Origin: Rhexocercosporidium sp. MPI-PUGE-AT-0058
Taxonomy: Eukaryota > Ascomycota > Leotiomycetes > Helotiales
Reading direction: 5' to 3'
Assembly (NCBI GenBank): GCA_020746875.1
Contig: JAGTJL010000006.1
Coordinates: 2,418,001-2,482,000, forward strand
DNA length: 64,000 nucleotides
Every line of letters starts with the position of its first letter. Within the stretch, counting starts at the first letter, position 1. This document shows positions 22,899 through 34,894 of this stretch, piece by piece. The notes beneath the pieces are model-generated. The model searched no databases, was not told where the DNA came from, and was given only the letters and a program-made list of their open reading frames with translations. Both the position numbers and the translations under genes were made by a program.

Positions 22899-24587
22899 TC
22901 AAGAAATATGTGGCAAGTACTCCGACCAATTCACCACAGCAAAAGCCCCCTTCGGCAATCCCCTGAGACTGACCAACGACTCAACAAGCAGAAAGCTTCT
23001 TCCCGAAGCATAAGCCAAGATAACTAGAAAGAAAAACGGCGCAACTGGAACGTCTAAATCACCATTCCGAACAGGATAGAAAACCTTCCACTTTGAGCTC
23101 GCTGCTTTCCACCACCCGATCCACAAACATCCCCAAAGCGGCATCAGGACCAATATCATAGCAGAGCCCCTCCAAAGCCACTGTTCCACTGCAGTCGGGA
23201 ACGACGAGGAGGCCCACGCAGCCAGATGACTACCACCGTGTAAAAGATTGAACAAGAAATGCAACCCTTTTTCAGTAGACATCTCATGTCCTACATCGAT
23301 GCTCCAACCGCCCCACACCTCCCTGATAGCGAAGTTCTCGGACTTCTCGCGCAGCATATCCCAAATCCTCAAATTCACGTCTTGGTCTGTGAAGCCTTCG
23401 TGGGTTCGCAGCATCTCGAGCGCACGATGAGCGTGAGGGGCAAGGTTCATCAGCGTCTGTTCCTTAGAAGGGACGCTCGTTGACACTAGTTGCTCAGGAG
23501 GGAGGGCAGAATATCGACTGATTGCTGTTGTCAACGCCTCCTTAACTGGTAGTGTCGGCAGAAGATCGTGATCTAATAGATTGTTTGCAGCTCGCACAAC
23601 TCGATCATTCCAATACGCTACTCTCGTGTTCTGGAACTGAGCGTAAGCTAAGTTATGGGTCTCGTTCAGGACTCGCGAGAAGCTGAATAGAGCTCCCATA
23701 TCCTTAACATCCGGATCCCTCAGCAGAATAGAGGAATGTACATCGTACGGCTTCTTCAACAATAGCAGATAGATACCAATTGTGCATACGATGTGTACGG
23801 CAGTGTGTATTTCGAGGAGAGTTAGAGGTAGTTCCCCCGCCAGCCGACCCACGACTTGCATCCCGAACCAGGTAATCTGAGCCAAGACGAACATCTTGGC
23901 GATGATATCTGCTTTGCTCCGCTCCCCGATCTCCGAGGTCGATATGCTGGGCATGAGACCCAGTTCTGCGAGTTGGATGATCCCTTCTGTTGTGACGAGT
24001 CGTCGCTCGAGACGCGGTGTGTTGGTTTAGATTTGTGGGTTGCTGAAGTCGATTTCAATTGCGAAGCCGCCCATTACGGCGATGAATGCTTGTTCTGTAG
24101 TCCATTCTAGGGGTTCTCTGACATTCATCTCGCCTTGTTCTGGTATAAGTTGTAACTCACTGTCGCACATGCTCGCTTCTGATTGCTGGACCCTCTGGGA
24201 CCGTGAAGTGATGATAGACCTATCTTCGAAATCAAGATCTGGTAAAGTGGTCTCGCGATTACGTCTCTTATCGATGTTTCCTCCACCAAGTCTCTCTATA
24301 TGATGTTCCTTTAGTGTCTTGAGGCACAAGGAATTGATCTTAGCTCGCAGCATCTGCGAAGATTTAAGTTGTCTCCAAGCCGCCGAGATGATGATTTTAG
24401 GAAAAACTATCGCGACGAGCATTATTCCCAGGCGAATGACGAAAGCATGTCGTTGGCTGGTAGTGCATAAGATGTTTGGATGCACAGCTGTCCATACGCA
24501 GAGAGCGAGAGTTGAAAGACACGTCCAGAGGATATCAAATGTGCCTCGGACCTGGGGACCGGCTGTCCAGCCTTGCTTATCGCTCAT
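22899..24587 (-). pseudogene. Multi-pass membrane protein gene interrupted by one in-frame TAA
   Basis: One continuous minus-strand frame from ATG 24587 to TGA 22899 encodes a complete-looking member of the same fungal membrane-protein family as the gene at 1-537. It starts with GTFDILWTCLSTLALCVWT..., then AFIAVMGGFAIEID, then EGIIQLAELGLMPSIS, LTLLEIHTAVHIVCTIGIYL, and the C-terminal signature LVESLVSLRGLPKGAF...WSEYLPHI. It is broken only by TAA at 24029-24027, between FSNPQI and TNTPRLERRL. The 5' and 3' halves are in the same frame, and no GT-AG intron around the stop keeps the frame and the conserved MGGF segment. Either the copy is a recent pseudogene (CAA to TAA is a plausible change) or the stop is an assembly error. 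Upstream family members often start with a signal peptide; none is visible here, so a short first exon may be missing. Confidence 0.65.
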
Positions 24588-24921
24588 ATTTGGAAGCTTC
24601 AATTGTGAACAGTAGATGGGGAGTTTCTGAAGGCATCGAATTGAGAGTAGTTTCTAGAACGCAACCGCAGACTTTCAAGACTCTGTTGGAAAATTGAAGA
24701 TGATTATAGTAGACATCAAGGATATGTGTGGCTTGCTGAGTTCAGCCCCAGAAAATGCCAGGGATAATGACACAGGCTGCCACTTCTGCTATAATTTAAC
24801 TAAATACAACGCCTGTGGATTTCAATCATGATTTGTATGTCTGTCGGTACAGAGTCCATTCCCAGCAGTGTGAGATCGAGCACATGCTTCAGCATTTCAC
24901 ACGAGAACAACTCAATCTCAG
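24588..24921. other. Divergent promoter region
   Basis: 334 bases between the start of the minus-strand membrane-protein gene and the plus-strand UPF0658-like gene. No clear TATA box on either side. Confidence 0.4.
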
Positions 24922-26195
24922 ATGTTCTACCGCCCGACCACACCATGGGCCTGGTGCTTTCTCAGCGTATCAATCATCGAGATGGGCACCGTCCTGGTGA
25001 ATGAAGGGTTCGTCACACAGAGCCTCTTTCCCAACCCAATCCATCCATAACTCGAATGCTAACAACTCATAGAACAGCATTTCTCATGCTCAGAAACGCT
25101 AGACAGGGTCGATCCAATGGCAGAGCGCTTGCAAACGCACTGCCGACTTCCATTGACCTCTTCATCCTCGGCTTCGTCTACCAGTCGCTCTTGATATACG
25201 ACACGTTAGCACAGAGAAATACCATGCATTTATTTGGGCTTTGCTTCTACGCTGCTTGTCTCTGTGTCTACGCCGGTCTTCAGTACATTCAGGTCGATCA
25301 AGTACTCCAGGCACTTATGTCTCAAGACGTGCTAGAGTCTGGGGCTACCATTAACGTTACTTTGCTGTCGCTGCTGAAGGCTAATATCTTCATCTCTGGC
25401 TTCTATGTGCTGGCTATTTGTGGCATCAGTTACAAGCTTTTCGGGGAGTTCCAATGGAGTATATACAGATTGTTGAATGCAGATATGGCAATGCAGAAGC
25501 GGTACTTCTTCTTCAAGGTCCGTACCGACGCTCGTCGCCCACTTTATGAGAGCATAGAATGCTGATCATAAACACAGATCTACATCACCCTCCTTAAATA
25601 TGACCTGTTCTTCTTCATCGGCCTCGCCTCCCAATTCATCATGTTCACCTCCATCCGAGACACCGTCGACTTCGCCTTAAACATCGTCAGCATCCCATCC
25701 ATCTGCGCTCTTCTCACAGCATCAGCGTCATGCATGAGGCACGAGAGCAGAACCGGCATGCTCGTTATCCTCGTGAGGCAGACCCCACCACCATCGTGTG
25801 CCGTGCTTGCAAAATCAGCATTCAAAACACCCACCACCAAATCCTTTCTTTCTTTCTTTGTTTCTAACGCGCAAGCTCCCTACCCTTCAAAAAAAAACCA
25901 GGCCCTTCACACCGCACTCCTCACGTTCTTCATCTACAAATTCACGCGCATGTACCAGCCGTCGCACAGCAGCGAATTCCTGCCCCTCCGTAAACTGCTG
26001 AGTTATTTCGGCGCCATCACATTCGCCCTGCAGTCTGTGACTATTGCAATGGCGGTTAGCTGTATGTTGAACTTTAATATGAGCTTGAAAGTCCACGTTA
26101 CGGGACAGGGTCTTGCGCGGAATATGTTGGAGGAGCATGAGGCGGATGAGATGGAGTTGTCGATGCTTGGCAGACCGAGTGAGGTAAGAAAGTAA
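24922..26195 (+). CDS. UPF0658-type Golgi membrane protein
   Basis: Exons 24922-25007, 25073-25517, 25578-25772 and 25902-26195 give 339 residues. The start MFYRPTTPWAWCFLSVSIIE is the family's first TM helix. FILGFVYQSLLIYDTLAQRN, YAGLQYIQVDQV, SYKLFGEFQWSIYRLLNADM and RYFFF-KIYITLLKYDLFFF (across intron 2) follow in the order known for UPF0658 proteins, for example fission yeast C23H3.04 in the Golgi membrane. The last part, ALLTFFIYKFTRMYQ and LNFNMSLKVHV, completes seven to eight helices. The molecular function is unknown. The donor of intron 1 (GTTCGT at 25008) is weak, so the join EG-TAFLML is less certain. Intron 3 (25773-25901) is 129 nt, lacks stops, and contains TTTC repeats and a poly-A run; leaving it in would insert 43 residues between MLVILV and ALHTALL, which the family lacks. 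Confidence 0.72.
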
Positions 26196-26596
26196 ACCAA
26201 GAATGGCCGAGTATCAGGCGGGATCCGAAGACATAAAACACTTCAATCCGTCGCCTCTGTTCTTTTGTTCGTATTCAATGACTCGTTTATTTATTCGCTT
26301 CGCTTTACTTCGCTTCAGTTCGCTTTCCATTTATTTGCCTGGCTGCCTCTCTTGACCTCTGATTTTGTCTTGTTTGTTGCTTAATCGCACACACACATAC
26401 ATGATATCAAAACCCCTACCCCCTTCCATCGCATAAAATAGACGATTGATCGATCGATTGAAAAACACCACCCCCATTCATCCGCCAAATCAGTCCATTC
26501 AACCCGAGCACTTCAAATGTTGAACGTCTATGCAACCACTTCCTTTACGTTCTCCCACTTTCTCCACGAGAACCTTCAAATCTACAAGGCTTAGCT
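26196..26596. other. Intergenic between convergent 3' ends
   Basis: 401 bases of T-rich, simple-sequence DNA (repeated CTTCGCT and TTTATT) between the stop of the UPF0658-like gene and the stop of the phosphatidylserine decarboxylase gene. Confidence 0.5.
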
Positions 26597-29500
26597 CTAT
26601 CCAGCCATGCTAGCAACAGTAGCCTTTCCACCACCACCACCCTCCTGCATGATACTTCCTTCAATCCTACGCTTGGCCTCCGCCTTTTCGCTATCGGTGA
26701 TATCCTCATCTTTCTTACGCATGTCGGGTGTATGCTGACCTTGAGTGGGATGATGACCGATGGACATGCCAACGCGGAGCTAGTTGTTGTTAGTATATTT
26801 CTTGTGTGTCTCATCCTAGGCTCCAAACCCCAAAATGGGATGATATGAGAGGACAAAAGAGGGAAGGAGGGAAGGCCTCACCAAAGTTTCCAAAGCACCA
26901 TTACTGTTATCAACCAAATCATCATCAAAGCGCATAGCTCCCTCCTCAAACAATACAAGCAGAGTACTACCCCCAAATTTGAAGTATCCCAACTCCTCAG
27001 CACGCTTGACATGCTCACCACCCTTGCGCGTAATGACCGTACTACCGACCATCATAGCACCAACACAGATGACCATGACTCTACCATGAGCAACAGAGTC
27101 AATCGGGATGACAACTCTGACATTCTCGCCATAGACATCGAGAGCAGATCGGATAGCCATCGGATTGACCGTGTAGTACTCGCCCTCAATGGTTTTTGGC
27201 TCACCCATGACGCCGTCGACGGGGATATGGAACCGATGGTAATCCTGGGGAGCGAGGCGGAAGATACCCAGAGCACCATTCTTGTAACGTTCAGCATCCT
27301 GGGGATAGGCGTTACCCAGAAGGCGCTCGATGGAGAATTCGCGGCCCTTGACCCAGATCTTGGTGGCTTCTTCCATGCGGTTGAAGACAACGGAGCGAGA
27401 ATCGGCTGGGGAGACGATGATACGTGGGTTATCTGGCGCGGAGCATGGTCGGGCATCGGGCTTGAGTTGGCGGTAAAAGAACTCGTTGAAGCTCTTGAAT
27501 TTCTCAATGGGAAGCAAGACCTCAGACATATCCAGTTGGTGGAAATTGATGAAGCTCTGAATCTCACTGGCCGAAGCAGGGTCATCGTACTTGACGCCTT
27601 GCTTGAAAGACAAGCCACGAAGAAGCTTTCGAACTGCGTTTTTGTTAGCAATAGAAACACCAGGCTTTTGATCAAACATGTAGATGTTGACTGAAATGCA
27701 TCCGGCAAACGTACTTCTCTTTTTCTCCATATCCCTAGATTTCAATCCTTTATATAGTAGCCTGATACCCAATCGGACGTAGACGCTCATGCGCTCCTCA
27801 TTGATTTGGCCAGTGATGCGATCTTGGACAAGGATGTTGGCGGAGTTAGCACCAAGCTTGTAGCCACCATAGGAAATCTTGGTGATGACCTTGGAGTACC
27901 ACTTGCGCTGAGCCTGACTAGCCGTAACGAACCCAGCCATGACAATGTTATTGACTTGGCGCCAATCCTGACTGGCACATGTGGCAATGTGGGTGATGAT
28001 GTCGGTGTCGGATCGCTTATTTAGACGAGGCTGGTGACAAATGGGACATTCTCTAATCTCAACAACGTGCTCTTCGCCCTTGTCGTTCAGATCATCTCTG
28101 TCGAGATACTCTCCTTCCTCGCCAGGGGTAGCAAGCTCCTCCACACTTTGTGCCTCAACACTCAGTTGAGATGGGTTTGTGATGTTGTCCGCATTCGATG
28201 GCGTAGACGACCCAGTTCCCGAAACAGATGAAGAAGCAGGTGTTTGGCCAGCGGTTCCTCCAAGTTGCGCAGGGAGATGGCTTTTCATTGCCGCGGTATC
28301 TGGCATCATGCCCTTCATCCGATCTCCGATTGACTGCTGTGGTTTGGACTTCTGATCAAGCTGATCCTCGAGACAGATAACTGCTTCATCAAAGCTCATC
28401 TCTGCATTCGCCTCCCCGTCACTTGCTGCGGCATGAGGGAAGCGTCTGAAGAATCCATCAATGGTAGACTCCTTCAACGTAGAACCAAGGGTATCAAGCA
28501 TAGTCGTAAGCTCGACCTTGCTAATACATCCGCTTTCATCCGAGTCATACTGTCTTAACATAGCTCTCCAGAATTGTTGACGAAGTGCAGGATAAGGGAC
28601 GTATTTGGCCTTTATGAAAAGCTGCGGGCTATGCTTCTCCTCCCATTTCTCGGCATTCTTCAACTTCAGTGGAATGGTGAAGGAATGCAAGTCAGGGTCT
28701 CCATTTCCATCAAATCCATCATCATTGTCCACAGCGTTTGGCACAGGTACGTTATCACCAGGTTGAAGACCCCCGGGGTTGCTTGTTGGGGTCGGACCAG
28801 GCACTGGAGTAGAAGTTCCGGAGTTGATGCTGCTGTATGACACGTTCTGGCCACCAGAAGTTCTTGACTGCAGAGGAGGTCGACTCAGGCCCTTCAAGCT
28901 TTGGGATGACGCTGAGCGGGACAGTGGGAGCTTGAAGCGAGATCGGTTGGGCTGGACTGGGAAAGCGCTTGGGTCGGGAGGCTCCTTGAGAGAATACAGA
29001 CCAGTCTCTGGATTGGCATCTGGAGCGGTATCCGTAATATCCTTCAGCGGCAGAACACTAGCAGCAATGAAATCGTTTCCAGACAGCTTATCCCGATCAA
29101 TCACAGTGAAAGATAGAGAGTATGTCTGCTCGTGCTTCAATACCTGGAAGATCATCTTCTCGTTGAAGACTGGGTTCAGATTGTGTCGAATCACTCGTGT
29201 TCTGTACGTCTTTTTGCCCAGGGAAGCCACAACGAACGGATCCATGTCGAACGAAGTCCTAGTCATGTTGCGCTCGGGAGGTAGATCCGTGATCTTTCCG
29301 ATTTCCAAGAAGACGATGCCCACCACCTCACTGCCACCTGTGAATTCGTATGCATTCAATTGCTTCTTCTTCCGCAAGCCCCTCAATCTCAATTTCCGAC
29401 GTCTCTTCTCTGCGTTCTCTGGTTTCGAAGGATCATCCGTCTCATCACTCGGATCTTCATCGTCATCGAAATCGAGATCCTCATCTGCCACATCTGTCGC

Positions 29501-30327
29501 CCCCATAGGTAATCTTCCAGGCGTGTCTGGCAAATCCACCACTCCAGCCAATGTGCGGAACTTCTCCAGAACCTGCGCGGGGGTGGCAGACACATTGCTC
29601 GAATCGTAGAGCGTGAATTGTAGCTGGACGTCTCCCGTCACATTGCTGCTCTTCTTTCCACCGGATCGTTTACTACGAAGCGGAAACCATTGCGGTTCGG
29701 TCTCGACTTTATCGCCTGTGAATATATCCTCTAGTGCCAGATCGAATTCTCCCAGGTAGTCTTTCCCAAAACGATCTTTGTCCCAGCAAACGCAGTCGAG
29801 GAGGAGCGCGTTGGCGCTGTTGACAGGCATCTGGATGGTGACGTTCCATTCTGGATTGAGGGACTTGGGGACGTATTGCGTTGCATTCTTTGAATCGCCG
29901 AGCGTTAAGACTAGGTACTGTGATACTTAGTTTCTAGTGCACAGTTCGAATGGTGGAATGGCAGGATGCCGAATACTTACTGGGTCAGAAGAACCGTTCT
30001 TGTCCTTTGCTGCAAGATTCCTAGCCTGTTGTGTATCCACTTGTTAGCAACCCATCCACTTGTTTAGAGTCCATAGCTCTGATCTGCCATGTGTCTGCCA
30101 ACACCTTCCCCTTTCATCTCCCATGGTAGCCCCTGATGTTCTGTCCTGCGTACCTTAATAACCACGACCTTCAACATCAACCCATTGACCTTCGCACCCT
30201 CCGGACTGCCGTCAGGACCACTATTCGTCTTCCTCATACTGGCGCCAGGATTCGGACTCGAGCTGCGGGAGTTGTTCGTGCTGTTCGTGTAGGATTTGAG
30301 ACGGTTGGGGAGGGAGATGCGGACCAT
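26597..30327 (-). CDS. PSD2: C2-domain phosphatidylserine decarboxylase (PSD2 type)
   Basis: Decarboxylates phosphatidylserine to phosphatidylethanolamine in Golgi/endosomal membranes. Exons (minus): 30327-30154, 30025-29981, 29917-26882, 26779-26597; 1145 residues. Order: Ser/Asn-rich N-terminus; C2 domain 1 (about 50-165, LMLKVVVIK-ARNLAAKDKNGSSDPYLVL across two introns); acidic linker; C2 domain 2 (about 270-375, IVFLEIGKITDLPPE...SFDMDPFVVASLG); an EF-hand (DSDESGCISKVE, near 540); a Cys/His pair region ECPICHQPRLNKRSDTDIIT near 700 that resembles a treble-clef finger; and the catalytic domain (about 830-1090) with SPADSRSVV, YHRFHIPVDG and the self-cleavage motif FGGST. Cleavage at Gly-Ser would turn Ser1057 into the pyruvoyl group and release the short alpha chain. 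GGST, rather than LGST, is typical of PSD2. Tail GGGGGKATVA is after intron 3. The gene is intact. Confidence 0.93.
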
Positions 30328-32258
30328 GGTGGGCGGCAGGAGGGACAGAGGTCATTCGAAAGTATAAGTAGGGACGGTAGGTAGGTTAGGAAGGCAGGGC
30401 AGGGCAAGTGTGAAGCTGGAAACTTGGCGGGTGGCTTTGATGTGAGGTGAGGTAAGGTAAGGTAAGGTAGCCCCGTCAGTGATTCCCCCTTTGTGGTTGG
30501 TTGACTGGGTTGATGGGTTGGGTTGATGGCTTGGTGGTGGTGGTGTGGTGCGTGAGGGTGTGGAGTGGAAACCACAACCACGATGGATGGAGAGGGGAGA
30601 AGGGAGAGGGGTGAGGGAAAGGGGAACGGGGGACAGCCAAATACCAAAGAAGGCCAAACAAACAAACAAACAAACAAACAGCTGGTTGTGTGCAGTATAG
30701 TAGGTAGGATTCTGGTGGCAGACCGCTGAGGTTGATGCAGACGCAGAAGCAGAAGCAGAAGCAGATTGCAGATGCACAAGTAGGAATTCGAGTTTGGATT
30801 GGGTGAGGATTGGCCCAGGGATACTGCGGGCTGGGTTGGGGTCAAGTTACACGCGGTGGTGGGCAGTGCGGGGTTTATTTTGAGAACTCGGAGACAATAA
30901 ACAGCGTATAGAGCTGAACAACAACAAATTAAGATTGTGAAGAGAGTATAGCAGTAGCAAAACTGAATCAAGGGAAGGGATCTATTCGCTTATAGTATGG
31001 CTCATGTCTTAAGTTTTAAGTTTCACGTATTGTTGTAAGTACTTGTATGCATGGAAACAGAAAGGATCCAGTATGCCAGCTGGCACATGTTACATCCCCC
31101 CCTCCTGCACCTCCTCGGATAATTATACCGCATCGTCATATACACTTCCACAATACGATCATAAATGTACGAAGCCTTACGAAACAACCCTCACCAGACC
31201 GTATAGAGCAAGGTTCACGGCAGCAGTATGGCATTTACAGTGTACTTTCATCACTGCCTGAAAGCTTCTCTCAGCTCTTGAAGGTCCTCCAAGTAGGGTG
31301 CTACCCTGCCAAGCTGTATAATGGGAGCAGCCGGTTGGACAGATCGGCTTGACAGGCCCGATTTCTGTGGAGAGAATGGAGGGGATGATGTACGGCGTGG
31401 GTTGTCGCGCCGGCAAGGACGGAGAGGCTGCTTGGCTGTGGACTTGGGACTTTGTCTTGTGGGATTCTGTACTTTGTTTACACTTGAAGATTGGCATGAA
31501 TACAATATAATGCTTACTCTAGAGACATGCCTTCATTTTTGTTGATGTTCATCCTCTTCTATTCGTGCTTCTGAATGAATACTCGTAAGAATAAGTCAAA
31601 ACAACGCAAAGACTTGCCCACCTACATACCAACCTCCCTACCTACCCAATGCGAGTACATCCTTTCAGGCAAGATCGCTGCAGGATTCTGGCTTTGACAT
31701 ACACACATCCAGATATGACGTTGTGAGACGGCGAAGCACCTACCACACACAACCGCGAGATTCCAACCAGGAGCACCAGGGAGAGAAGAAATGTATCTGA
31801 GTGGTGTGAATTTAGGCTCTTCTGAACACGACGGGGTGCTGCATGATTTTTGAAACTTCACAGTCCAGACATCCAATATTCTCGCTTACCACCACCAGAA
31901 AGACCTTACCTCGAAGCACCACAAGAGAAAGGAAGCAGAAGGGGAAGAAGCGACGAAAGCATTTCGCCTGGATTACGTGGATTGAAGTGCGAATAAAAGT
32001 ATGTCTTGTCTTGAACTGCCATTGATGTATATCCTATCAAGCCATTGCTATCATGAAGTCTGTATTATCTTCTTTGCTCTGAACCTGTTGCCTTGTCGCC
32101 ATTTTTCTGGAGACCAACCCACGGAAAAGTAAACGCCAGAGACAATGCCGCCACCCAACCACCCAATACAAAGGGAAAGCAAACAAGCCTATTCAAGTCA
32201 TCTCATCTAATCTAATCTTAACCGAAGCTCTATTACAGTAGAACTAAAGTCACACCAT
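30328..32258. other. Intergenic: repeat-rich leader of PSD2, then no gene
   Basis: The first 650 bases upstream of the PSD2 start are dense in simple repeats and contain a 245-codon low-complexity frame (30234-30971 minus, Pro/Ser/Thr/His) that I regard as spurious. From 31000 to 32258 only short frames without features occur. Confidence 0.5.
30446..30766. repeat. Cluster of simple repeats upstream of PSD2
   Basis: (GGTAA)n at 30446-30469, G/T-rich TGGTGG runs near 30530, (CAAA)6.5 at 30655-30680, and (GCAGAA)n at 30743-30764. Together they make this leader or promoter unusually repetitive. Confidence 0.7.
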
Positions 32259-33400
32259 CTAAGCAGCAACACCCTCAGCAATCCCCCCGGCTTGCGGCTT
32301 AAACTCCGAGAACGCCTCGGGCCACAAAAACATCTTCTCCTCCCGACTCGGCGTAGCAGCAACCAATTTCGGCACCGCCCTCTGAGAGCTGACCCTCCTC
32401 CACAGATTCGCCCTCGGATTAAAGCGTTTCGGCACCCCCTTGCCCTGCGTACTCCTCTCATCCTCCTCGCGAATCCTCTCAATCTCCCTCTGGATATCGC
32501 CAAAGGTATCAAACCCCAGATACGCAATCTTGTTCTCGATGCAGTACTCCTCGAGTCTGAGTCCTCTTCTTGCGAATAGGACGTCCGCTTCCCGCGCGGC
32601 GGGGAGATCCGAGACCCCGTCGCCGATGAAGACGATGAGTGGGATGGTTCCGTCGTCGGCCTCGAGGTTGGCTTGCTGCCGGGCTTCGGTGATAGACAGC
32701 GCTTTGTCGTGACCGAGCTCCGTATCGTGTCGCCAGATCGGTTTCCAATTCCCTCCATCAGCACTAATCTCCGCCTCGTTAGCCACGATGTCAATATGGC
32801 TCGCCTGCTCTTCACCCAAGAACTCATCCAGCACTCTCCGTAAAATAGGTTTGAGACCAGCGGAAATGACGTTGAAGGGGATGGAGTTCGCGATGCAGTA
32901 TTCGTGGAAGGAGCGGAAGTCGGGGTCGATCTCGAGGGTCTCTTTCATAACGGTGAAGCCGTCGTCGAAGGGCACGTTGAGAGATCCCCACATCTCTTCG
33001 GAGACTTCGCGGAAGGAACGCTCGCCGGTTTTGATTTGTTCATCGAGGATGTTGCGATGGGTTGGCCCACAGCCGTGGGCGTCGAAGAGAATGTGGCCTG
33101 TATCTTGCATGAATATCGTGCCGTCGAAATCTGTAGATAGTCATCAGCATGGCTGTCTTGTGTTGTGACAATATATTTTCAGTGCAGCGAAGGTTTGAAT
33201 GGTAGAGAAAGGGCGATTTTTTGAAGGCACGGTTTTGACAGCGGGGGATCGACAGATCAACAGCAGAACGTACCTGAGAAACAGATGATCTTCCGCTTGG
33301 TATTCGCCATGTCCTTATTCTGATTCGAAGCTATAGTCGGTCTCGGAACAGCCAAATCTTTGCTCTGAGGCGTCGCAGGAGGCGTGATAGCAGCAGGCAT
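32259..33400 (-). CDS. HAD-superfamily phosphatase (phosphoserine-phosphatase-like)
   Basis: Exons 33400-33274 and 33130-32259 give 332 residues. HAD motif I, DFDGTI, lies at residues 43-48 and is split by the intron after the first base of its first Asp codon; Asp43 is the predicted nucleophile and Asp45 the acid/base. Motif II is VISAG, a Lys follows in the region of DTELGHDKAL, and motif IV is FIGDGVSD with Asp213. The cap segment between motifs I and II is helical (RSFREVSEEMWGSLNVPF), as in the phosphoserine-phosphatase/MtnX branch. The C-terminal 80 residues (EERSTQGKGVPKRFNPRANL onward) are an extension typical of fungal members. It is probably a cytosolic small-molecule phosphatase; the substrate cannot be told from sequence. 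The start is the first ATG, 42 codons before the intron. Confidence 0.85.
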
Positions 33401-34894
33401 ATTTGCAATATAAAATTTTCTTGGTGGCAAAACCCTGTGGCTGGTTTTACTTTGTATGAGGTACGAACAGAAGCGCGGATAAGTGGAACGCTTGTGAATG
33501 TATGGGTACTGTGGAGTTTTCGTATGAACTACTGTAGATGTAATCGAGCTGATGAGTGACGATGATGGGGAAAGAAAAAGAATTGTGGAGGGGGAGAAGT
33601 GACTTCTTATCCTCCTCCCGAACCCTCACACTTACTCAAGCTTGATACAGTAGTAGACCTCACGGCTTTGAGAACGTGCGCAGCTGGTGGACAGCGAGCG
33701 GCAGGGGCGTTGCCATCGAGATTTCTCACGATGATAACGAAAATGTACGGTAAGGTAGTACGAAAACATCTTCTTGCTAGACTAGCTAGCCTTCCTGCAT
33801 GAGCAGAAGAGAGATAATGATGCGAGCCTGGCCACCTGGATCGCCGTCGAAGTTTTGCTCCATGGCCATCGAGAACGACAGCTTTCGAGTGTCGATCACA
33901 CGCGACTAGAAACTCTGATTGGGTATTCCGAGCGCTTGCTCGTGTTCTAGTTGGTCGAGACGGTGGTTGAGAAGAAACTATGACTGCATTTTGCTTAGAG
34001 AGGTTGTCCAGACATCTGTTCCTCGCTTGTAGTGGGGCAGACCAGAGAGAGTTTGGGGAGGTGTGGAGGGGCAGTGCAACCACGATAAGAACAGCCCAGG
34101 AACGAGGGGAAACGGTGGACAGGCGTAGAAATCATGAAAATGCATGTTCTTTGAGTGAAGAGAAGAGCGGTATAACAGAGGGGTACAGGCTGGATGCAGA
34201 ATTGATCTGTCAATGCAGAATGCAGTATCGTGGAGGAGGTTTGAAGAAGAGAAGAAAAGCTTGTGGTGATGTCACTTGCCAAGAGGAATGTACAGCTCCA
34301 CTATCTGTCTCTCCAAAAGCAAAACTCTTATCCTGTCAAATCCTTTCACGGGATGCATGCACGAGTAGCTGACGTTGAGGTTCACGATAGTAGTGGTGGT
34401 AGTGGCAGGACTACTTTAGGTGCCGAGTCAGGGGAGCGCTTCCTCAGCATCGAAAAATCCAATCGAGGGAGTCATCGGTCGGTAGGAGCGCGTCAGTTTG
34501 TCGGTGTGGGATATCTCCTTCCCATGCCTCCGCATTAACTTTCGTGGAGGGCGTCAGCAAAAGGCGTCACATCGCATCTGAAATCTGTTATCTCTGGTCG
34601 CTGAGGCGCTCGTAACGAGCATCTCATTGCTGTTTGAGAAGTGCGGGAAACTGGTCCGTGGTATTGGTGATGTCAGTGTGCATTTTGAGGCTTTTTTCTC
34701 TGTCCGGAGCATTTGCTCAATTCGAGTGCGACGGCGGGCAGCCGCTTGATCTGGACATCAGAAACCACTCTTGCATTCTGGCACTGCGATTGGATGAACG
34801 GAATGCCTTCGATTGTTCCCCATTTTTGAATAACCTAAAGCAACATCATGTGAATCCCACCCTTCCTGTACGCCACATTATTCTATCGTTGGTA
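33401..34894. other. Intergenic, no gene seen
   Basis: 1.5 kb between two minus-strand genes. Frames up to 158 codons (33607-34083 minus) lack recognisable features. Confidence 0.5.

Noticed and set aside
27011..27694. 227-codon plus-strand frame inside PSD2
   Set aside because: Antisense shadow of the PSD2 catalytic domain.
28779..29609. 276-codon plus-strand frame inside PSD2
   Set aside because: Antisense shadow of the second C2 domain and linker.
30234..30971. 245-codon minus-strand frame upstream of PSD2
   Set aside because: Composition is Pro/Ser/Thr/His low complexity from simple repeats; it overlaps the PSD2 first exon in another frame and has no domain.
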